From: Denticeps clupeoides
Taxonomy: Eukaryota > Chordata > Actinopteri > Clupeiformes > Denticipitidae
Length of the DNA stretch: 64,000 nucleotides
Direction of reading: 5' to 3'
NCBI RefSeq assembly: GCF_900700375.1
Contig: NC_041721.1
Coordinates: forward strand, 5,533,489-5,597,488
The notes beneath the pieces are model-generated. The model was not told the origin of the DNA. It saw only the letters and a list, made by a program, of their open reading frames with translations, and did no database searches. How positions within the stretch are numbered: the stretch's first letter is position 1; every line of letters begins with the position of its first letter. This document shows, piece by piece, positions 1 to 12,300 of this stretch. The translations under genes and the position numbers were made by a program.

Positions 1-1695
1 TCCTTTTTTTTTTTTTTTTAACTTTGTTTATTAGAATTAGAGCATAGGCAATAGCAATATTCTCAGAAGGTTACAAAAGAAAACAGCTCAAACTCTCAAA
101 CTTAAACAACCAAACAGAAGAAAAAGGATAATAATAATAAATAAATTATATATATATATATATTGATACATACATACACATTCAGATATACCCAAAAAAA
201 ATAAAAATAAATAAAAATAAAAAAAGAGGGGAAAAAAAAAAAAAAAGAAAAAAACACAAAAAAAAAAAAAAGCAGCCTACAATCCACCCCCACCATCAAC
301 CTATACAAAAATAAATAAATAAGTAAATAGATTTAAAACCACTTCTGCAGAGCTCCACCGAGACGCGGACTGTATCACCCAGGACCAGAAGGGAAATTCT
401 TATTCTTAACCAGATCAAGGAAAGGACCCCATATCTTTTTAAATGTCTTAAGGGAACCCCTAAGTGAAAGTCTTATCCTTTCCAGTTTAACAAAATAAAG
501 AATATCTCGTATCCAGTGAATTTGGCTGGGAGGTTTCGAGGATTTCCAGTTTGTTGTAATGAGTCTTCTTGCCAGTAAGGTAGAGAAGGCCAGCATGTCC
601 CTTTGATGAACAGATAATGAAGAAGGTGAGGAGAAAACCCCAAACAATGCCCCAAGTGGGTTGGGCTCTATTCTTTTCCCCACAAATTCTGACAACATGT
701 CAAATATTTCAGTCCAGTACTGGTGTAAAGAAGGGCAAAGCCAGAACATATGAATAATATTGGCAGGGGACTGCTGACATCGGTCACACAAAGGACTGAC
801 GCCCTCATAGATTTGTGATAACCGCAGCTTAGTGTAATATGAACGGTGTAAGATTTTAAACTGTATGAGGCCAAGTCTAGCACAAATAGATGATCCGTGA
901 ACTCGCAGCAAAACCTCCCCCCAAATCTCATCAGGAATTTCCTGTCCCAAATCCTCTTCCCAAAGTGTCTTCAGAGGGGTTAGTGAATTAGTACATATAT
1001 TAAAAATCTGATTGTAAGTATGAGAAACCGAACCTTTCAGAGATGGAGTTGGTTTAAGAAGGTCATCTAAAACAGAGTCTGGGGGTAGATTGGGAAATGT
1101 GGGAAAGGTATGATGAGCAAAGCTACGCACCTGCAAGTATCTAAAGAAATGATGCTGAGGAAGAGAATATTTCTGAAGCAGTTGTGAGAAAGAGGCAAAG
1201 ACATTGTCTATGTATAGGTCTTTAAAACAGTGAATTCCAGCTTTTGACCACATAGAGAACAGATCATCAACCAGAGATGGAGGGAACTGGTGATTTGCCG
1301 CCAGCGGGGCATAGGTGGAAGAAGTTTGTAACCCAAAGTACCGTTTAAACTGCACCCAAATTCTGAGAGTAGTTCTAACAATCCTATTTTTAGTATAAGG
1401 CAAAGTGGAAGACAGAATAGCAGAGTGCACTAAAGCTCTCAGAGATGTAGGTTTGACCGAATTTGCTTCTATTGCCAACCAATTGATTTGAGCATCTGAT
1501 GGTTCGGACTGAAGCCAGTATTTGAGGATCCTAATATTAGATGCCCAGTAATAAAACCTAAAATGTGGTAAGGCTAACCCACCCAGTTTTCTTGGTCTTT
1601 GTAAGTATTGTTTGCGTAGTCTTGGAACTTTCTTGTTCCAGATAAACTCAGAGATCACAGAGTCAACTTTCTGAAAAAATGACTGAGGCATGTTC
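1..1695 (-). mobile_element. L1-clade LINE, 3' part (ORF2 C-terminus, 3' UTR, poly-A)
   Basis: On the minus strand 438 codons are open from 1691 to 375. They match the C-terminal part of an L1/Tx1-type ORF2 beyond the reverse transcriptase core: the motifs FIWNKK and LGGLALPHF near the start, and a C-x2-C-x8-H-x4-C zinc knuckle (CDRC...H...C) in the second half. About 370 bases of A-rich 3' UTR follow, and the T run at 4-20 is the poly-A tail seen from the other strand. The endonuclease and most of the reverse transcriptase are missing, so this is a 5'-truncated insertion. The long open frame suggests it is fairly recent. Confidence 0.85.
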
Positions 1696-2258
1696 TGTCA
1701 TTTCCAATGTTAAACTGCGCTTCAGATAATTTCCTATCTTTTTATTGAAACTTGAGTAGTGTGTAGAATTTGTGCAGAATACCCTGCACAAATTCACACC
1801 TCCGTTCCGTACCATATTTCAACAAAGCTGCTTTATCTAAAGGTTTCCTTCTATTTTCAATTTTCGGACAAATTGTAGAGGACACTGCAGAACAATAGGA
1901 GCAGATATACACGTGTGAGACAGATGAACTTGACCAAGAAGATTAGAAGAATTGTAGGACAAATTATAGGACAAAAATGTATTTTATTAACACAAATGTA
2001 TTGTATTTTTATATGACACAAGCCAATCAGTTGGTCAATCATTAATGAATAGTATAGATTTTAACAAAGAAAAAGATATTGAAGCAGTAATACTGGTGCT
2101 TGTGAAATAAAGCAGACTCTTTCATCAGAAGGTGCTAAAATTATTGTAGAATAAATGATTATAAAGTTTAAATGATTATAAAATATAAATGGGTTAAAAT
2201 GGGTGGCAGTAGCCTAGTAGTAGCCTAACATTTATCTTTGTATCAGATTGAATTTTTT
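1696..2258. other. No gene seen; AT-rich intergenic
   Basis: This AT-rich stretch lies between the L1 fragment and the last exon-like block of R0. I see no coding frame with family similarity and no repeat I can name. Confidence 0.5.
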
Positions 2259-2396
2259 CTAGATGCTCGGCTGGTTCTGTTTTATTTCCTCCTTGTTTTC
2301 GGGCTTCTGGTCCCTCTGTAATCTCTCCTCTTCATCATCTTGTATGTGATCCTTGTTCTGCTTGGCCTGAGGTCTCTCCTCATCACTCTCAAAATT
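2259..2396 (-). pseudogene. Orphan tail exon of the R-family receptors
   Basis: Read on the minus strand after a CAG acceptor, the block contains ESDEERPQ followed by a charged Glu/Lys/Gln-rich tail and a TAG stop at 2261-2259. ESDEER is the same start as tail exon 5 of R1-R5. The family frame needs a phase-0 junction, whereas R0 exons end in phase 1; in phase 1 the exon stops at once. It is therefore either a dead exon of R0 or a relic of another family member. A solo LTR separates it from the rest of R0. Confidence 0.5.
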
Positions 2397-2477
2397 CTGT
2401 AAAGCTTTTCAAACACAAGTTGTACAGATAAACAGATGTGTATTTATTAAAGTTTTGATGTTAAATGTCCCATGTTG

Positions 2478-2553
2478 TCCCATGTTAGCCCATTGAGACA
2501 TACTGTATGTGATTTTGGGCTATATAAGAAATAAATGTTGTTGTTGTTGTTGG
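2478..2553 (+). repeat. Dispersed repeat 3' end with (GTT)n tail
   Basis: The segment runs from the words CCCATTGAGACATACTGTATG to a GTT run. The same sequence occurs at 14355-14425 on the plus strand and at 6925-7000 in reverse. The shared 3' boundary and simple-sequence tail suggest the 3' end of a retroposon; the family is not identified. Confidence 0.6.
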
Positions 2554-2628
2554 CACTTTATGTAGCCTGTTTTGTCCATGTTGCACACGAGCACTTCATG
2601 TTGGTCCATAACGTTGTTTAAATGTTAC

Positions 2629-2763
2629 TGTCATGGTTCCAGTCCTGGGGGGAGGGCTTGGTTGCCCCGGTCCATGTGCCGGGTCAGGGTTCCATGGAGT
2701 CGATGAGTTCGTCCCTGATTACCTGACTGTTCGTGCTGTTGTTATTGTGTGTGTGTGTGTGCA

Positions 2764-2794
<31 letters not shown>

Positions 2795-2970
2795 GTGCGT
2801 GTATACTGCCCTCTTGTGTTTAGTCTTTGTCAGGTCATTGAATGTTCGTCTACGTTTACCACGATCCTGTACTGCGTGTCTCTGTTCTGAGTAAATCCCA
2901 CATCTTGTCAAGTCATGCTTCTTTCAAGCGTCCTTCCACTATTCTATGCCATGTCGCCACCACCATGACA
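2629..2970 (+). mobile_element. Solo LTR fossil (Ty3/gypsy-like), with target duplication
   Basis: The 342-bp block starts TGTCATGGT and ends ACCATGACA, so the ends are inverted repeats in the TG...CA pattern of LTRs. It is flanked by the 5-bp direct repeat GTTAC (2624-2628 and 2971-2975), as expected of a Ty3/gypsy-type integration. No internal region is present, so it is a solo LTR left by recombination. It sits between the last coding exon of R0 (3039-3106) and the orphan exon at 2259-2396. The clean target duplication suggests moderate age. Confidence 0.8.
2746..2802 (+). repeat. (GT)n microsatellite
   Basis: A GT run with a few interruptions, lying inside the solo LTR. Confidence 0.9.
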
Positions 2971-3038
2971 GTTACATGTTTTGGAGAAATTATGTACCGT
3001 CTAATCTGTATGTATTTATTTATGACAATAAAACTCAC

Positions 3039-5067
3039 TCACTTGAGTGGCTGGAACTCTAAATGTGGCTCAGGGTTCTCCAACTGATGATTCTCCTCAT
3101 CAGGATCTGTAATAACACAATATAGAGTCAGGCTTTGGGGCTGCATAAATGACCAAAACCAACCAAACAACGAAACAACCAAATTCTCTCACACACACCA
3201 CACACATACACACACACACATACATATATTTCTCCTCTGATATATCTTGTAGCTGTGCATGTTTTGCATGGTTTCATAGACTTGTTACTTGGGGGGGGGT
3301 CACACCCAATCTAACTGAATTTTGAACCGTGGCTGAGGTCTCTCCTCTCCTCATCACTCTCTTTATTCTGTAAATCTTTTGAAGTAATGCATGCTGTGGT
3401 TTTGTGGTAGATGTTACAAGATGATCAGCAGTGGAAGGTTCTGAGCTGCACTTACCTCTGTGTGATTTTAAGCGCTTATAAACAGTCAGTCCAAGATTAA
3501 CCAGCCCCAGAAGACAGATGAGCAAGGTGAGCAATCCGACAACATTTCCAACAAATACAGCAAGGCCACCTTCAAACACAAAGCTCAGTCTAATCAGGAC
3601 TTTTTCTGAATGAAGTCAAATCATGATGAAGATTAAAAGAGGCTCTTGGTTCCTCACCTACAGCAGCAGAACAGCCAACAGCTGTGTAACTCCACTTCTC
3701 CTCACTCACTTGGTTCTTCACCACACAGGTGTAGTTGGAAGCCAGGTTCTCTCGACTGATCTGTATCTGGTTCATGTTCTCTGGGTTCTGTAGTCCAGCT
3801 CCTGACCAGCTGTAATTACAGCAGATCCTGGTGTTCCTAACAGGGTCTTGGCATAGTTAGAGAAGAATATGTATAAATCATCACAAATCTTTTTCAACAT
3901 TCACTAATCCACTTTCGTTTTCTTACCAATAACATTCACTTGCTGAGTAAACGTCTCTATTTGTCCACCAATGGAAATTTCTGCTGTATACAGTCCACTG
4001 TCAGCTGTTGTCACCCCTGTGACGGTGACATCGCCTGTTTCTGTGTTCAGCTGAGTTCGATTCTTGAACTGTGGACTTTCTGAGATCTCCTGTCCCATCT
4101 TGTCCCACTCCACCATTTTGTTACCATTGTGTATCCAGAGGATATGTTCTTTATCTCCACTGATGTTTGGACATAATAATAAGTCCCCATTTGTCTCCAC
4201 AGAGAGTCCCTGAAGCGTCATCTGCAACAAGTAAAGACATTTAGCCTGGTTATATATTCAAATATTCTAAGCAGCGGAGCATTCAACACAGCATTACTTA
4301 TCTTTATAAACCCTGGCATTAAAACTCATTTTGCAAATACCCTGTGTTACAACATTTCCCCTAAATCATTGATAATAGTGTCCTCTTGACAAGAGTCTTC
4401 TCCACTTAAAGTAACAAATTGTCTAAAAATCCTGTCCAGACACAATAATGATGGAATATTTGAATGCATATAGAGAGAAACATTATCTATGCCAGGTTTA
4501 CTGATGCAAGTCTTCCAAACTGTAATTGCTGCCAATTTATGATTAAAATATTACAATTACTTAAAAATATATATTTGTCAGTGATTACAAATTCCAAACT
4601 CATATTTTATTATTGAATATAAGCACATTTCTAAATCCACCTTCTTGTTATGCTCCTGTTAACAGAGAAGATCTTGTAAATCTGTTTCTGTGTGGATATA
4701 ACAATAAAGATCCATGAAGTGTCACCTTGTACATTAATCAGACATATATTTTTCTAGTTTTATTGTGTAAAAATCCATCTGTTATAAATCTGACTGAATA
4801 GTAAACTACTACAACCGTACAACCTTCTTAAACCGTTTACAATGTTTTGAACTGGTCTGTTTTGCAGAAAAAGAAAAAAGGTGAATGGACCTGGACATCC
4901 AATCCAATCTAAACACAGTCCTGAATGTCAGATTATCTTTTCTAGAATAAGTACAGGAGGTTAAACCAGGATCTTTGCTCCCTTATTCATCTCTCGCACG
5001 GTTCTCTCAAACGGACCGAATTCAAATGTTACTCACCTGAAAATGCCTTCAGGAAAAACATATACAT
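3039..5067 (-). pseudogene. R0: damaged CD2/SLAM-like Ig receptor gene
   Basis: The minus-strand exons follow the family layout: short leader 5037-5067 (MYMFFLKAFS), V-like 3927-4221, C2 3658-3846, transmembrane 3456-3569 (phase 1, VYKRLKSHR after the hydrophobic segment), then alternative ends at 3311-3360 (ESDEERRDL..., stop) or 3039-3106 (DPDEENHQLENPEP..., stop TGA). The V exon is 295 bp where the other members have 297 bp; 2 bp are missing near its start, so it is out of frame with the leader. The C2 exon is 189 bp against 240 bp, an in-frame loss of 17 codons that removes the second cysteine region (VTLxCEADGPLLS in paralogues). V retains ILW and DSGLYTAEI. It could be transcribed but is probably non-functional; an unseen leader could change that. 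Confidence 0.65.
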
Positions 5068-5432
5068 GAAATAACGCAGTGAATAACCAAGACTGCCTCT
5101 AATCCCTTTCACCCAGGGGAACCCAGTGTCAGAACAGGAAGTTAAATTTCCAGCCTGCAAAACTGGAAAGTTTACTTCACAATTGTTGTACTGATGTTGC
5201 AAAACCATTGTGCCAAATGTCCTCCGGCGTCCAGCGCTTCCCAGCGCCTGTTTCCTCACATTTAAAAGAGAGGTGTGCCGGATCCCTTGTCCGTCATGTC
5301 ATTTTTTCCTCTTTCAGTGGGAAGGGATCTATTTTGTTGAATAATGTATTCATTTCAGATACATGCTTCAGGTGTATGTGTTTGTGTTTTTATGGATTTA
5401 AATGTTTTAACCTGTACTACAGCTGGAACCAA

Positions 5433-5550
5433 AGTGAGAAGCCCTACCAGTGTGTAGAGTGACGGAAGAATTTTTCACATGCATCAAAGCTTAAAATATA
5501 CCAGATGATACATACTGGAGAGAAGCCCTACCAGTGTGTAGAGTGAGCTA
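5433..5550 (+). pseudogene. C2H2 zinc-finger gene relic
   Basis: The plus strand encodes one finger and the start of the next in the classic array pattern: EKPYQCVE, then KNFSHASKLKI, then HTGEKPYQCVE. In both places the codon after VE, which should be the second zinc cysteine, reads TGA. This is a fragment of a Kruppel-type zinc-finger gene with no usable frame; nothing else of such a gene is nearby. Confidence 0.7.
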
Positions 5551-6917
5551 ACATTTTTTTCCCCAGAAATAATTATGTTTAAAAAAATAATAAAATCACT
5601 CAAATGTTTTTGGTTCGCTTTAAATGATGGGAACAAATTATGTTAAGGATGACAACATGGTACAGTGTATGCACTGTAAAACCAACCATAACAGCACTTT
5701 GTCAATGCTCCAACAGTCTACCCGTTAACCAATGGAGCTTCTTCAAGGTAACATAAAAGTTGATGCTAGCTGATTTACATTGCAACTAATTTATACTATT
5801 TGTGATTATTGGTAGCCTATGTAATGTAACTTGCTTTTGTATAGACTTGCATATGCATATTGCTAAGGCTTGCACGATAGCAATTGAGTGAACAGGAAAT
5901 GCATGAGGTATGTTGATGAAAGGCACATAGATTATCATAAAATGACTTGAAATAATATGCATAGATTATGCTATGAGACATAATGATTTTACAGTACATT
6001 GTGAAAAATAATCAAATACATTTTCTAATGTGGATGAATTTCTGAAAGTGGGATTTTCAATAGACAATTTTATTCTTGTGACCTCTTCCTAGTCAGAGAT
6101 AAACAGGGTGCTTTTCGTAACAAGCGAGTTGTGAATAATGTTGTTTGCTTGAAAAGTCAATATTTTAATATAAAATGAAAGCAGCGATACACGAATGCAC
6201 CTAATTTTGTTGTCCTTGTTACAATGACAATAAAGATATTCTGATTCTGATCAATCTCAGTAACATATTAATATTCAGACGTGAACAATTACATAATATG
6301 TTAAGTGCTACATAAAATGAACATTAGTGATGGCCAGATTAACCTGAGGCTAGAGGTCGAGTATAAGGGGACATTCCAAGGGAATAAAATGTTAAAACAA
6401 CCACAGCTTTCCAGTCCTAGTGTTATGTGAGTCAATTCATGTGACTGGGAGCAACACAGAGATGAGGTAACGTGACTCCCATAAATTGGCAAGATGGCCA
6501 TTGCCAGCTGTTTGGCATTTGTCAACTCGACTCTGCTCTTTTTTTACCTTAACCAGGTAAGTTTTATCCTGTTTGTCTCCTCACCTCTCAACTCTTCCTC
6601 TCACCCTGTCCTTTCCCCAATTCAACCTAGAACGCAAACGTCAACATGTGTGGGGTGTTGCGGCTCACAACGGCTCTCATTCCCAGATTAAATTAAAGTA
6701 TTATCCTCCTCTCTCCCAATGTGAAAGTGAAGTGAATGTCCTTGACAAAGAAAAAAACAATCAATCTCAGACTCTCAGATATATTCTATTCAATTTCAGT
6801 TTCTACTGGCACAAATCTCTGCCCATACAAACCCAGTGTGTAGCTTACTAGAAGAAATTACATTGGTATATTTTTAAGATTTTTTATTTAGCCTGGTCAA
6901 TTCTGTACGGGGCAGTG
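5551..6917. other. Intergenic, old repeat pieces only
   Basis: No gene is recognised. At 6200-6250 the words ACAATGACAATAAAG plus ATTCTGATTCTGATC look like the 3' end of a CR1/L2-type LINE. At 6463-6510 a block ending in CTCCCATAAATTGGCAAGATGG recurs in reverse at 22925-22970. The short frames here lack family features. Confidence 0.5.
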
Positions 6918-7560
6918 GTAACAACAACAACAACATTTATTTCTTATATAGCCCAAAATCACATACAGTATGTCTCAATGGGCTTTGACAGGTCTTACAG
7001 TTGTCACCTCCACACTTGACTATTCTGCACACAAGGAAAAACTCCACACAAAAAAAAATAAAACTCTAGGAGGGAAAAAAAAGAAAGGAAGAAACGTTGG
7101 GAAGGAGTGATACAGAGAGGGACCCCCTTCCAGGGTAGAGTGAGCCTGCAAATGGTGTCAGTGCAGGGTTGGTGAAGAAAAAAAAAGTTGTAGTGTTGGA
7201 GAAGTCCAGAGTGTCGTCCAGTGTCACGGTCTATATTATGTGTCCATTATGATGTTACTGGTCCACTTGAAGATCTCTGAAGCTGTAGTTGTAACAGTGG
7301 TGGTGGCTGTAGTGACCCTCTGGTTTGTTTCATGCTATGTCCTTGTTTAGCAGTTGTCAGGAACCAGGACTTATTTGCTGGTCTCTTCACTGGAGTCTGC
7401 TGGTGGTCTGTGCGCTTGATTCCGTGTCTCGGAGAAAACAAACAGAAGCAGCGGCAGCGTGTGGCACTGTACGACCGATACTGAAATATGTGGTACTAGT
7501 GGTATATTGGTGGTACAGTGGCCCAGTACCCTAACTAGGACGACCTAACTAGGGTGAATT
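6918..7560 (-). repeat. Dispersed repeat, reverse copy, 5' of a LINE fragment
   Basis: It starts with an (AAC)n run and the reverse of the CCCATTGAGACATACTGTATG repeat seen at 2478 and 14355, then continues through a purine-rich stretch (7010-7110) and the phrase CCTTCCAGGGTAGAGTGAGCCTGC, which has a common-repeat look. No coding frame is convincing. It is probably the 3' UTR of the LINE whose coding fragment follows at 7634. Confidence 0.45.
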
Positions 7561-7599
7561 TAACACTGTCTGTGTCTATAAAGTGGACTTTGTGACACT

Positions 7600-8080
7600 G
7601 TGTCAAAGTGAAGTGAAATGAGTTTCTGGGCCTTTAACAGAAGGCCAGAGAAAACATGTAGGATTTCAGTTTGGATTTAAACACTGAGACTGTGTCTGAG
7701 GCCCGGACACTGACAGGCAAGCCGTTCCACAGCTGCGGAGCTCTATATGAGAAGGATCTGTTCCCAGCTGTGACCTTCTGTACTTTGGGTACCAGTAGTA
7801 AACCTGCACTCGTTGATCGAAGGGGGCGTGGCAGGTCGTAAAGAACTAAAAGTTCACTCAGGTACTGCGGGGCGAGACCATTTAGAGTTTTATAGGTCAA
7901 AAGTAGGATTTTGTAGTCAATCCTAAATTTGATGGGTAACCAGTGCAGTGATTGTAAGACTGGGGTGATGTGGTCAAATGTCCTAGTTCTAGTTAGAACT
8001 CTGGCTGCAGCATTCTGTACTAGCTGGAGTTTACTCATGCACCTACTAGAGCATCCAGACAGTAATGGGGTGCAGTAATC
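7600..8080 (-). mobile_element. CR1/L2-type LINE fragment, C-terminal end of ORF2
   Basis: The minus frame 8038-7634 encodes 134 residues ending at a stop. It contains LQLVQNAAARVLTRTR, LQSLHWLPIKFRIDYK and NGLAPQYLSELL, the hallmark C-terminal block of jockey-superfamily (CR1/L2/Rex1) ORF2 proteins in fish. Only the last part of the element is present. Confidence 0.8.
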
Positions 8081-8084
8081 TAAC

Positions 8085-8137
8085 CTCTTGTAAGTCGCGT
8101 TGGATAAAAGCGTCTGCTAAGTAAAGTAAAGTAAATG
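8085..8137 (+). repeat. SINE-B tail fragment
   Basis: The words GTAAGTCGCGTTGGATAAAAG then GCGTCTGCTAAGTAAA match the 3' part of the tRNA-derived SINE seen more fully at 15808 and 63100. Confidence 0.6.
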
Positions 8138-8139
8138 CA

Positions 8140-9399
8140 TGGACCAACTTTTCTGCATCGTGCATTGAAATGATATTTCTTATTTTTGCAATATTTCTAA
8201 GGTGAACGAATGCTATCCTATCCTAATGCTATCCTCTCATTGAATGAGAGACCTAGGGGGTAACCTAGGGGGCATGGAAATGATTCCCAACCTTGACATC
8301 CAGCACTCCACAGGCTCCACCACTAGGGGTCTAATAGATCTTAATATGAAGTTCTTTTCAATCTCTTCACTATAAAAATGTGAAAGTGATTGTTTTTGTC
8401 ATTGTGACACACAGCACAATGGAATATGCCCTCTGCATTTAACCCATCACCCTTATGACAGCCAACACATGTGCACAGGTCTGCTTTTTCGGTAACACGG
8501 AAGTAAACCTGATTACGTTTGAGTGACGCAAAATGTATGAAGTGCTGCGATAGGTCAAAATGGGCAAAAAACTATTTCAACAAAAGAGCAAAACGCAAAT
8601 AATTCATGCGGATTGGATAAATTTGCATTAATTGTTGCCATCACAACGTTGCTGTTTCCTGGAGGGAGACCTGCAAGTGAGTTCATCTAAAAAAAAAAAG
8701 TGGTGTAGCTTTTAAAATATACATACATAATAAAATGTTTTGTATCATTCATTTGAGATTAAACTACTTTATGGTGGTGACCCTTTTCTACTAATTCTTA
8801 CAAGGCACATTATGAAAGGCACTGGAAAGCCATGGTATCAAATACACATGGTTAACTTGACCACTGAGATTCAAAAAATAGTGTGAAAAATCTGGAGTGT
8901 GACAAGTATTATATGACAAATGTGTTTAATTAATTACAATAAAAAAACCATACTTCTGTCAAGTAATCTAATTCATGAACATTACTAATGCTAATCAGAT
9001 TTCACAATTGAAATCTGCAGTTCAATCATTAATGAATGTTTTAATATACATTTTGATATTATTTAATATGCATTTAAACGCAAAACATGTCAAACGAAAC
9101 ATCTGTGTCACATCCTGGTGCCCCTAAACCACCAGGTGACACTTTTCCTTTCCTTGTCCAGTTGTCTTAATCCTAATTTGGTAACTTCCCAGATGTTTTC
9201 ATTCCCATTCCCAAGTTTTGTCTTTCTTGTCTGTTTGTCTCCAAATGTCAACGTCGATAATAATTGCTGCTGCCTGCTGATGTTATGGGTGGTCTGGTGG
9301 GTTCACGTCATTCTTCTTGACTGAACCACTGGTTATTGTCTGACTGGTGTTATCATGAGTTGTACCATCAGGATGTTGTTGCTCTTAACTGGATCCAGG
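8140..9399. other. Intergenic downstream of R1; SINE-A remnant
   Basis: This AT-rich stretch has no gene. At 8376-8456 a worn SINE-A piece is visible (GTGAAAGTGATTG, then CTCTGCATTTAACCCATCAC). The stretch should hold the 3' UTR of R1. Confidence 0.5.
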
Positions 9400-12300
9400 T
9401 TATCTGCTGGTAGATGATTGCTTGGACTCATCAACAGCAGCATCCCCATTGTCTGTGTTTGCCTGCAGACTCTCTGTTTGACCTTCAGACGTCGCCTCCT
9501 CCTTCTCCTTTACCTGAACATCATGGTGCTCCTTTTTAACCTGTGGCTTGGGGGGTAGGGGAGGTTTTGACTTTTTTGCTCTTTTGTCTGATTGTCGAGT
9601 GTCTTCTGATGCTCCTGGTTCAGGTTGTGCTGCTGCATCTTCATGCTGATCCTTTCCAGGGCTCCGCAGAAGTCCTGATCTCAGAGGCTTGGTTGGGTAT
9701 TTTGTTTGGGGAGCTTCTTTATCATCTCTACAAACTACAAAAAGAAGGAGTCAAATATTATACATATGCATGTATAATATAATATATATTATGCATGTGT
9801 TGTCTGCTCTGAGATATTTGGCTTGTTTTACATAAAAATAAAATGTACCTGAATTGAAATGACATATTTTTGCTGATTTGATGCTGGTTTTTGGATTTTC
9901 TTCCTCACATTCAGACTGAGACTCTCCACCATGAGCTGCTGGTTGTGGTGATTGCCTGTCAGGATCTGCAACTAAAAATATATATATATTTTAAGACTAT
10001 AAATGTTAAAAAGTTCCAATACTGCCAGAGGTGAGACAACAAAATGTGTCCTCTGCATTTAACCCATTATCTTTAGCGAGCAGTGGGCAGCCATGAAAGG
10101 TGGCAGTGTGTGGGGACGGTATTTTGCGAAATGGATTTGAACCGGCAACTTTCTGATTACGAAGCCACTGCCTTACCTGCTAGGCCACCACTGCCCACTG
10201 TTACAAACTTTTGATACAGATACATCATCCATTTAAATAAGTAGATAAAAATAAGAAATTCTTAGGAAATTAGAGACTAATATGGAGAATGTTTTCATGC
10301 ATAGAAATTGATCTGAATGTTTTTTACCCTTTATTGGTGCTGCTTCTACATCCTGATCCTCTTCTCCACCAGCCTCCTTTACTGGAGATTTCGTCATGCC
10401 AGGCTGAGGTGTGTGTTCTGTTATGGAACCAAGTTTTAATAAAAATCATTTTACATTCAGTTTGTCTGTATCTGTATGTGTGAAGGTGTAAAAAGGCCAA
10501 ACGGTCAGCAGTGAATCTGTCAAGCATCATGTGGGTATAGTAATACATATAAATATTATTCTTATTATCTCAGCATAATCTGTGGGGTGTGAAATTTCCC
10601 AATAATTTTCCAGCTCATCCTCTACATACATGCATTAGAAGTTTAACCAAATCATGGTTATGAGTTACCGTAGTTCAACAGAACAGTAACAGTAAATAAC
10701 TTGTGACTCTATATTGTTTCATGTCTGAATGTATCTGAGTCATTCAGGTTGAATAACTGAGTTAATAAATGATGAGTGAGATGGAAGTCCTAGCACCAAT
10801 GGCTGAAAGCAGTCCCCACGAGTTAATGTCCAAACACTGGAAAGATTTCAAAATCCTGCAGTCCATAAAAGCGTACTGGAACGTGCGGGATGAACCAAAC
10901 AGTTTTACAGTAGCAGCCCTGCTGTGTGTATTTCACACATCTACAATAAACCAACTTGTGATCCCACCTGTGCCTGGATCCCACCCTTGTGTCTCTGTCT
11001 TGTGTCATGACACTTACATGCAGAAATGACTAAACCCTAAACTGCAATTAATTGATTTCCAAACTGCGGTAATATTTTTGTAATATTTAATTAACATTAG
11101 TATTCATAGCCGTACCTTGTTTATTTGGGCTTTGTTGGTCATTTCTCTCCTCAGTTTGGTTGTCAGATGGTGTTTTCTGTTCCTGCTGCTCAGCAGACTC
11201 TGTCTTCGCCTGCACATTTATCTCGTTTTACTGGAGCAGCACTAACTACATGTTCATTTATTAATTTACTGTAGAACTCGTATTACCATCGAGTAGGGAG
11301 TTTCTTTGGTCAGTGTCTCGCTGCTTCTTGTCTCATCTTCTGCACTGTCCTGCTTGTTTGTCTTTTTCTTCCCTGGAACACATTTTAGTTCATGAGTAGA
11401 ACACGGCGAGTTAAAGTATTTAGAGTTTTGTTCATTTTATTACGGCTGCATGAATTGTGATTTTTCACCTTCATTTTCATCACTGGTGTCTGTATCTTTG
11501 TTTGGTTGTTGGTTCTTGTCTTCTAACTCCTGTCTGACTGGCTCAGAGGTCTCATCAGCAGATCGTACTTCTTCTGTAATAAAACAATACAGAATAATAA
11601 AGTAAAATGCTAACTCACATTTTAATACACATGAATAAAATATGGTTTATATAGAGGATTTAGTTATTTTTAGTCATATCCTGTTATTCGTTGAATTATT
11701 TGACATGTAATGATTTCAGATCATGGGTTTTGGTTCTTATCCTCACCACGACGGGCTGGAGGTGGCTGTACATGTGGCTTCAGATCAGATTTGTCGATCA
11801 GTTTTTCTGTTTAAAGATCATTTAAGACATTCTGTTTTAAACATCTAAAATGTAAAGATTGATTATTAATAACATGTTTTTTATTTTTTCAAAACTTACC
11901 TGGACTCATTGCTTCATATTTTCTAATATTATTTTCTGTGTTGCCTTGTTTGATCATTGACAGATCCACATTAATGGATGATGAAGATTTGTCCACATCC
12001 TCACCACCACGTACTTGTGACTGAAGATTTGTCTTGGTATCAGGCTGGATAGTCTCATTTTCCCCTTCACCACCATGTTTCTGTTTTACTTCCTTCTTTT
12101 TACCAGGCTGCTTCAATAATCTCTCCTCTTCACCCTCTTGTACGTGATCCATGTCCTGGTTGTACTGAGATCTCTCCTCATCACTCTCTTTATTCGCTTG
12201 ATCTTAAATATAAGTAATGAGTCTTGTGGTTTTGTGGTAAGATGCTCACAGCAGACATTACAAAATGATCAGCAATGGAAGGTTCTGCACTTACCTCTGC

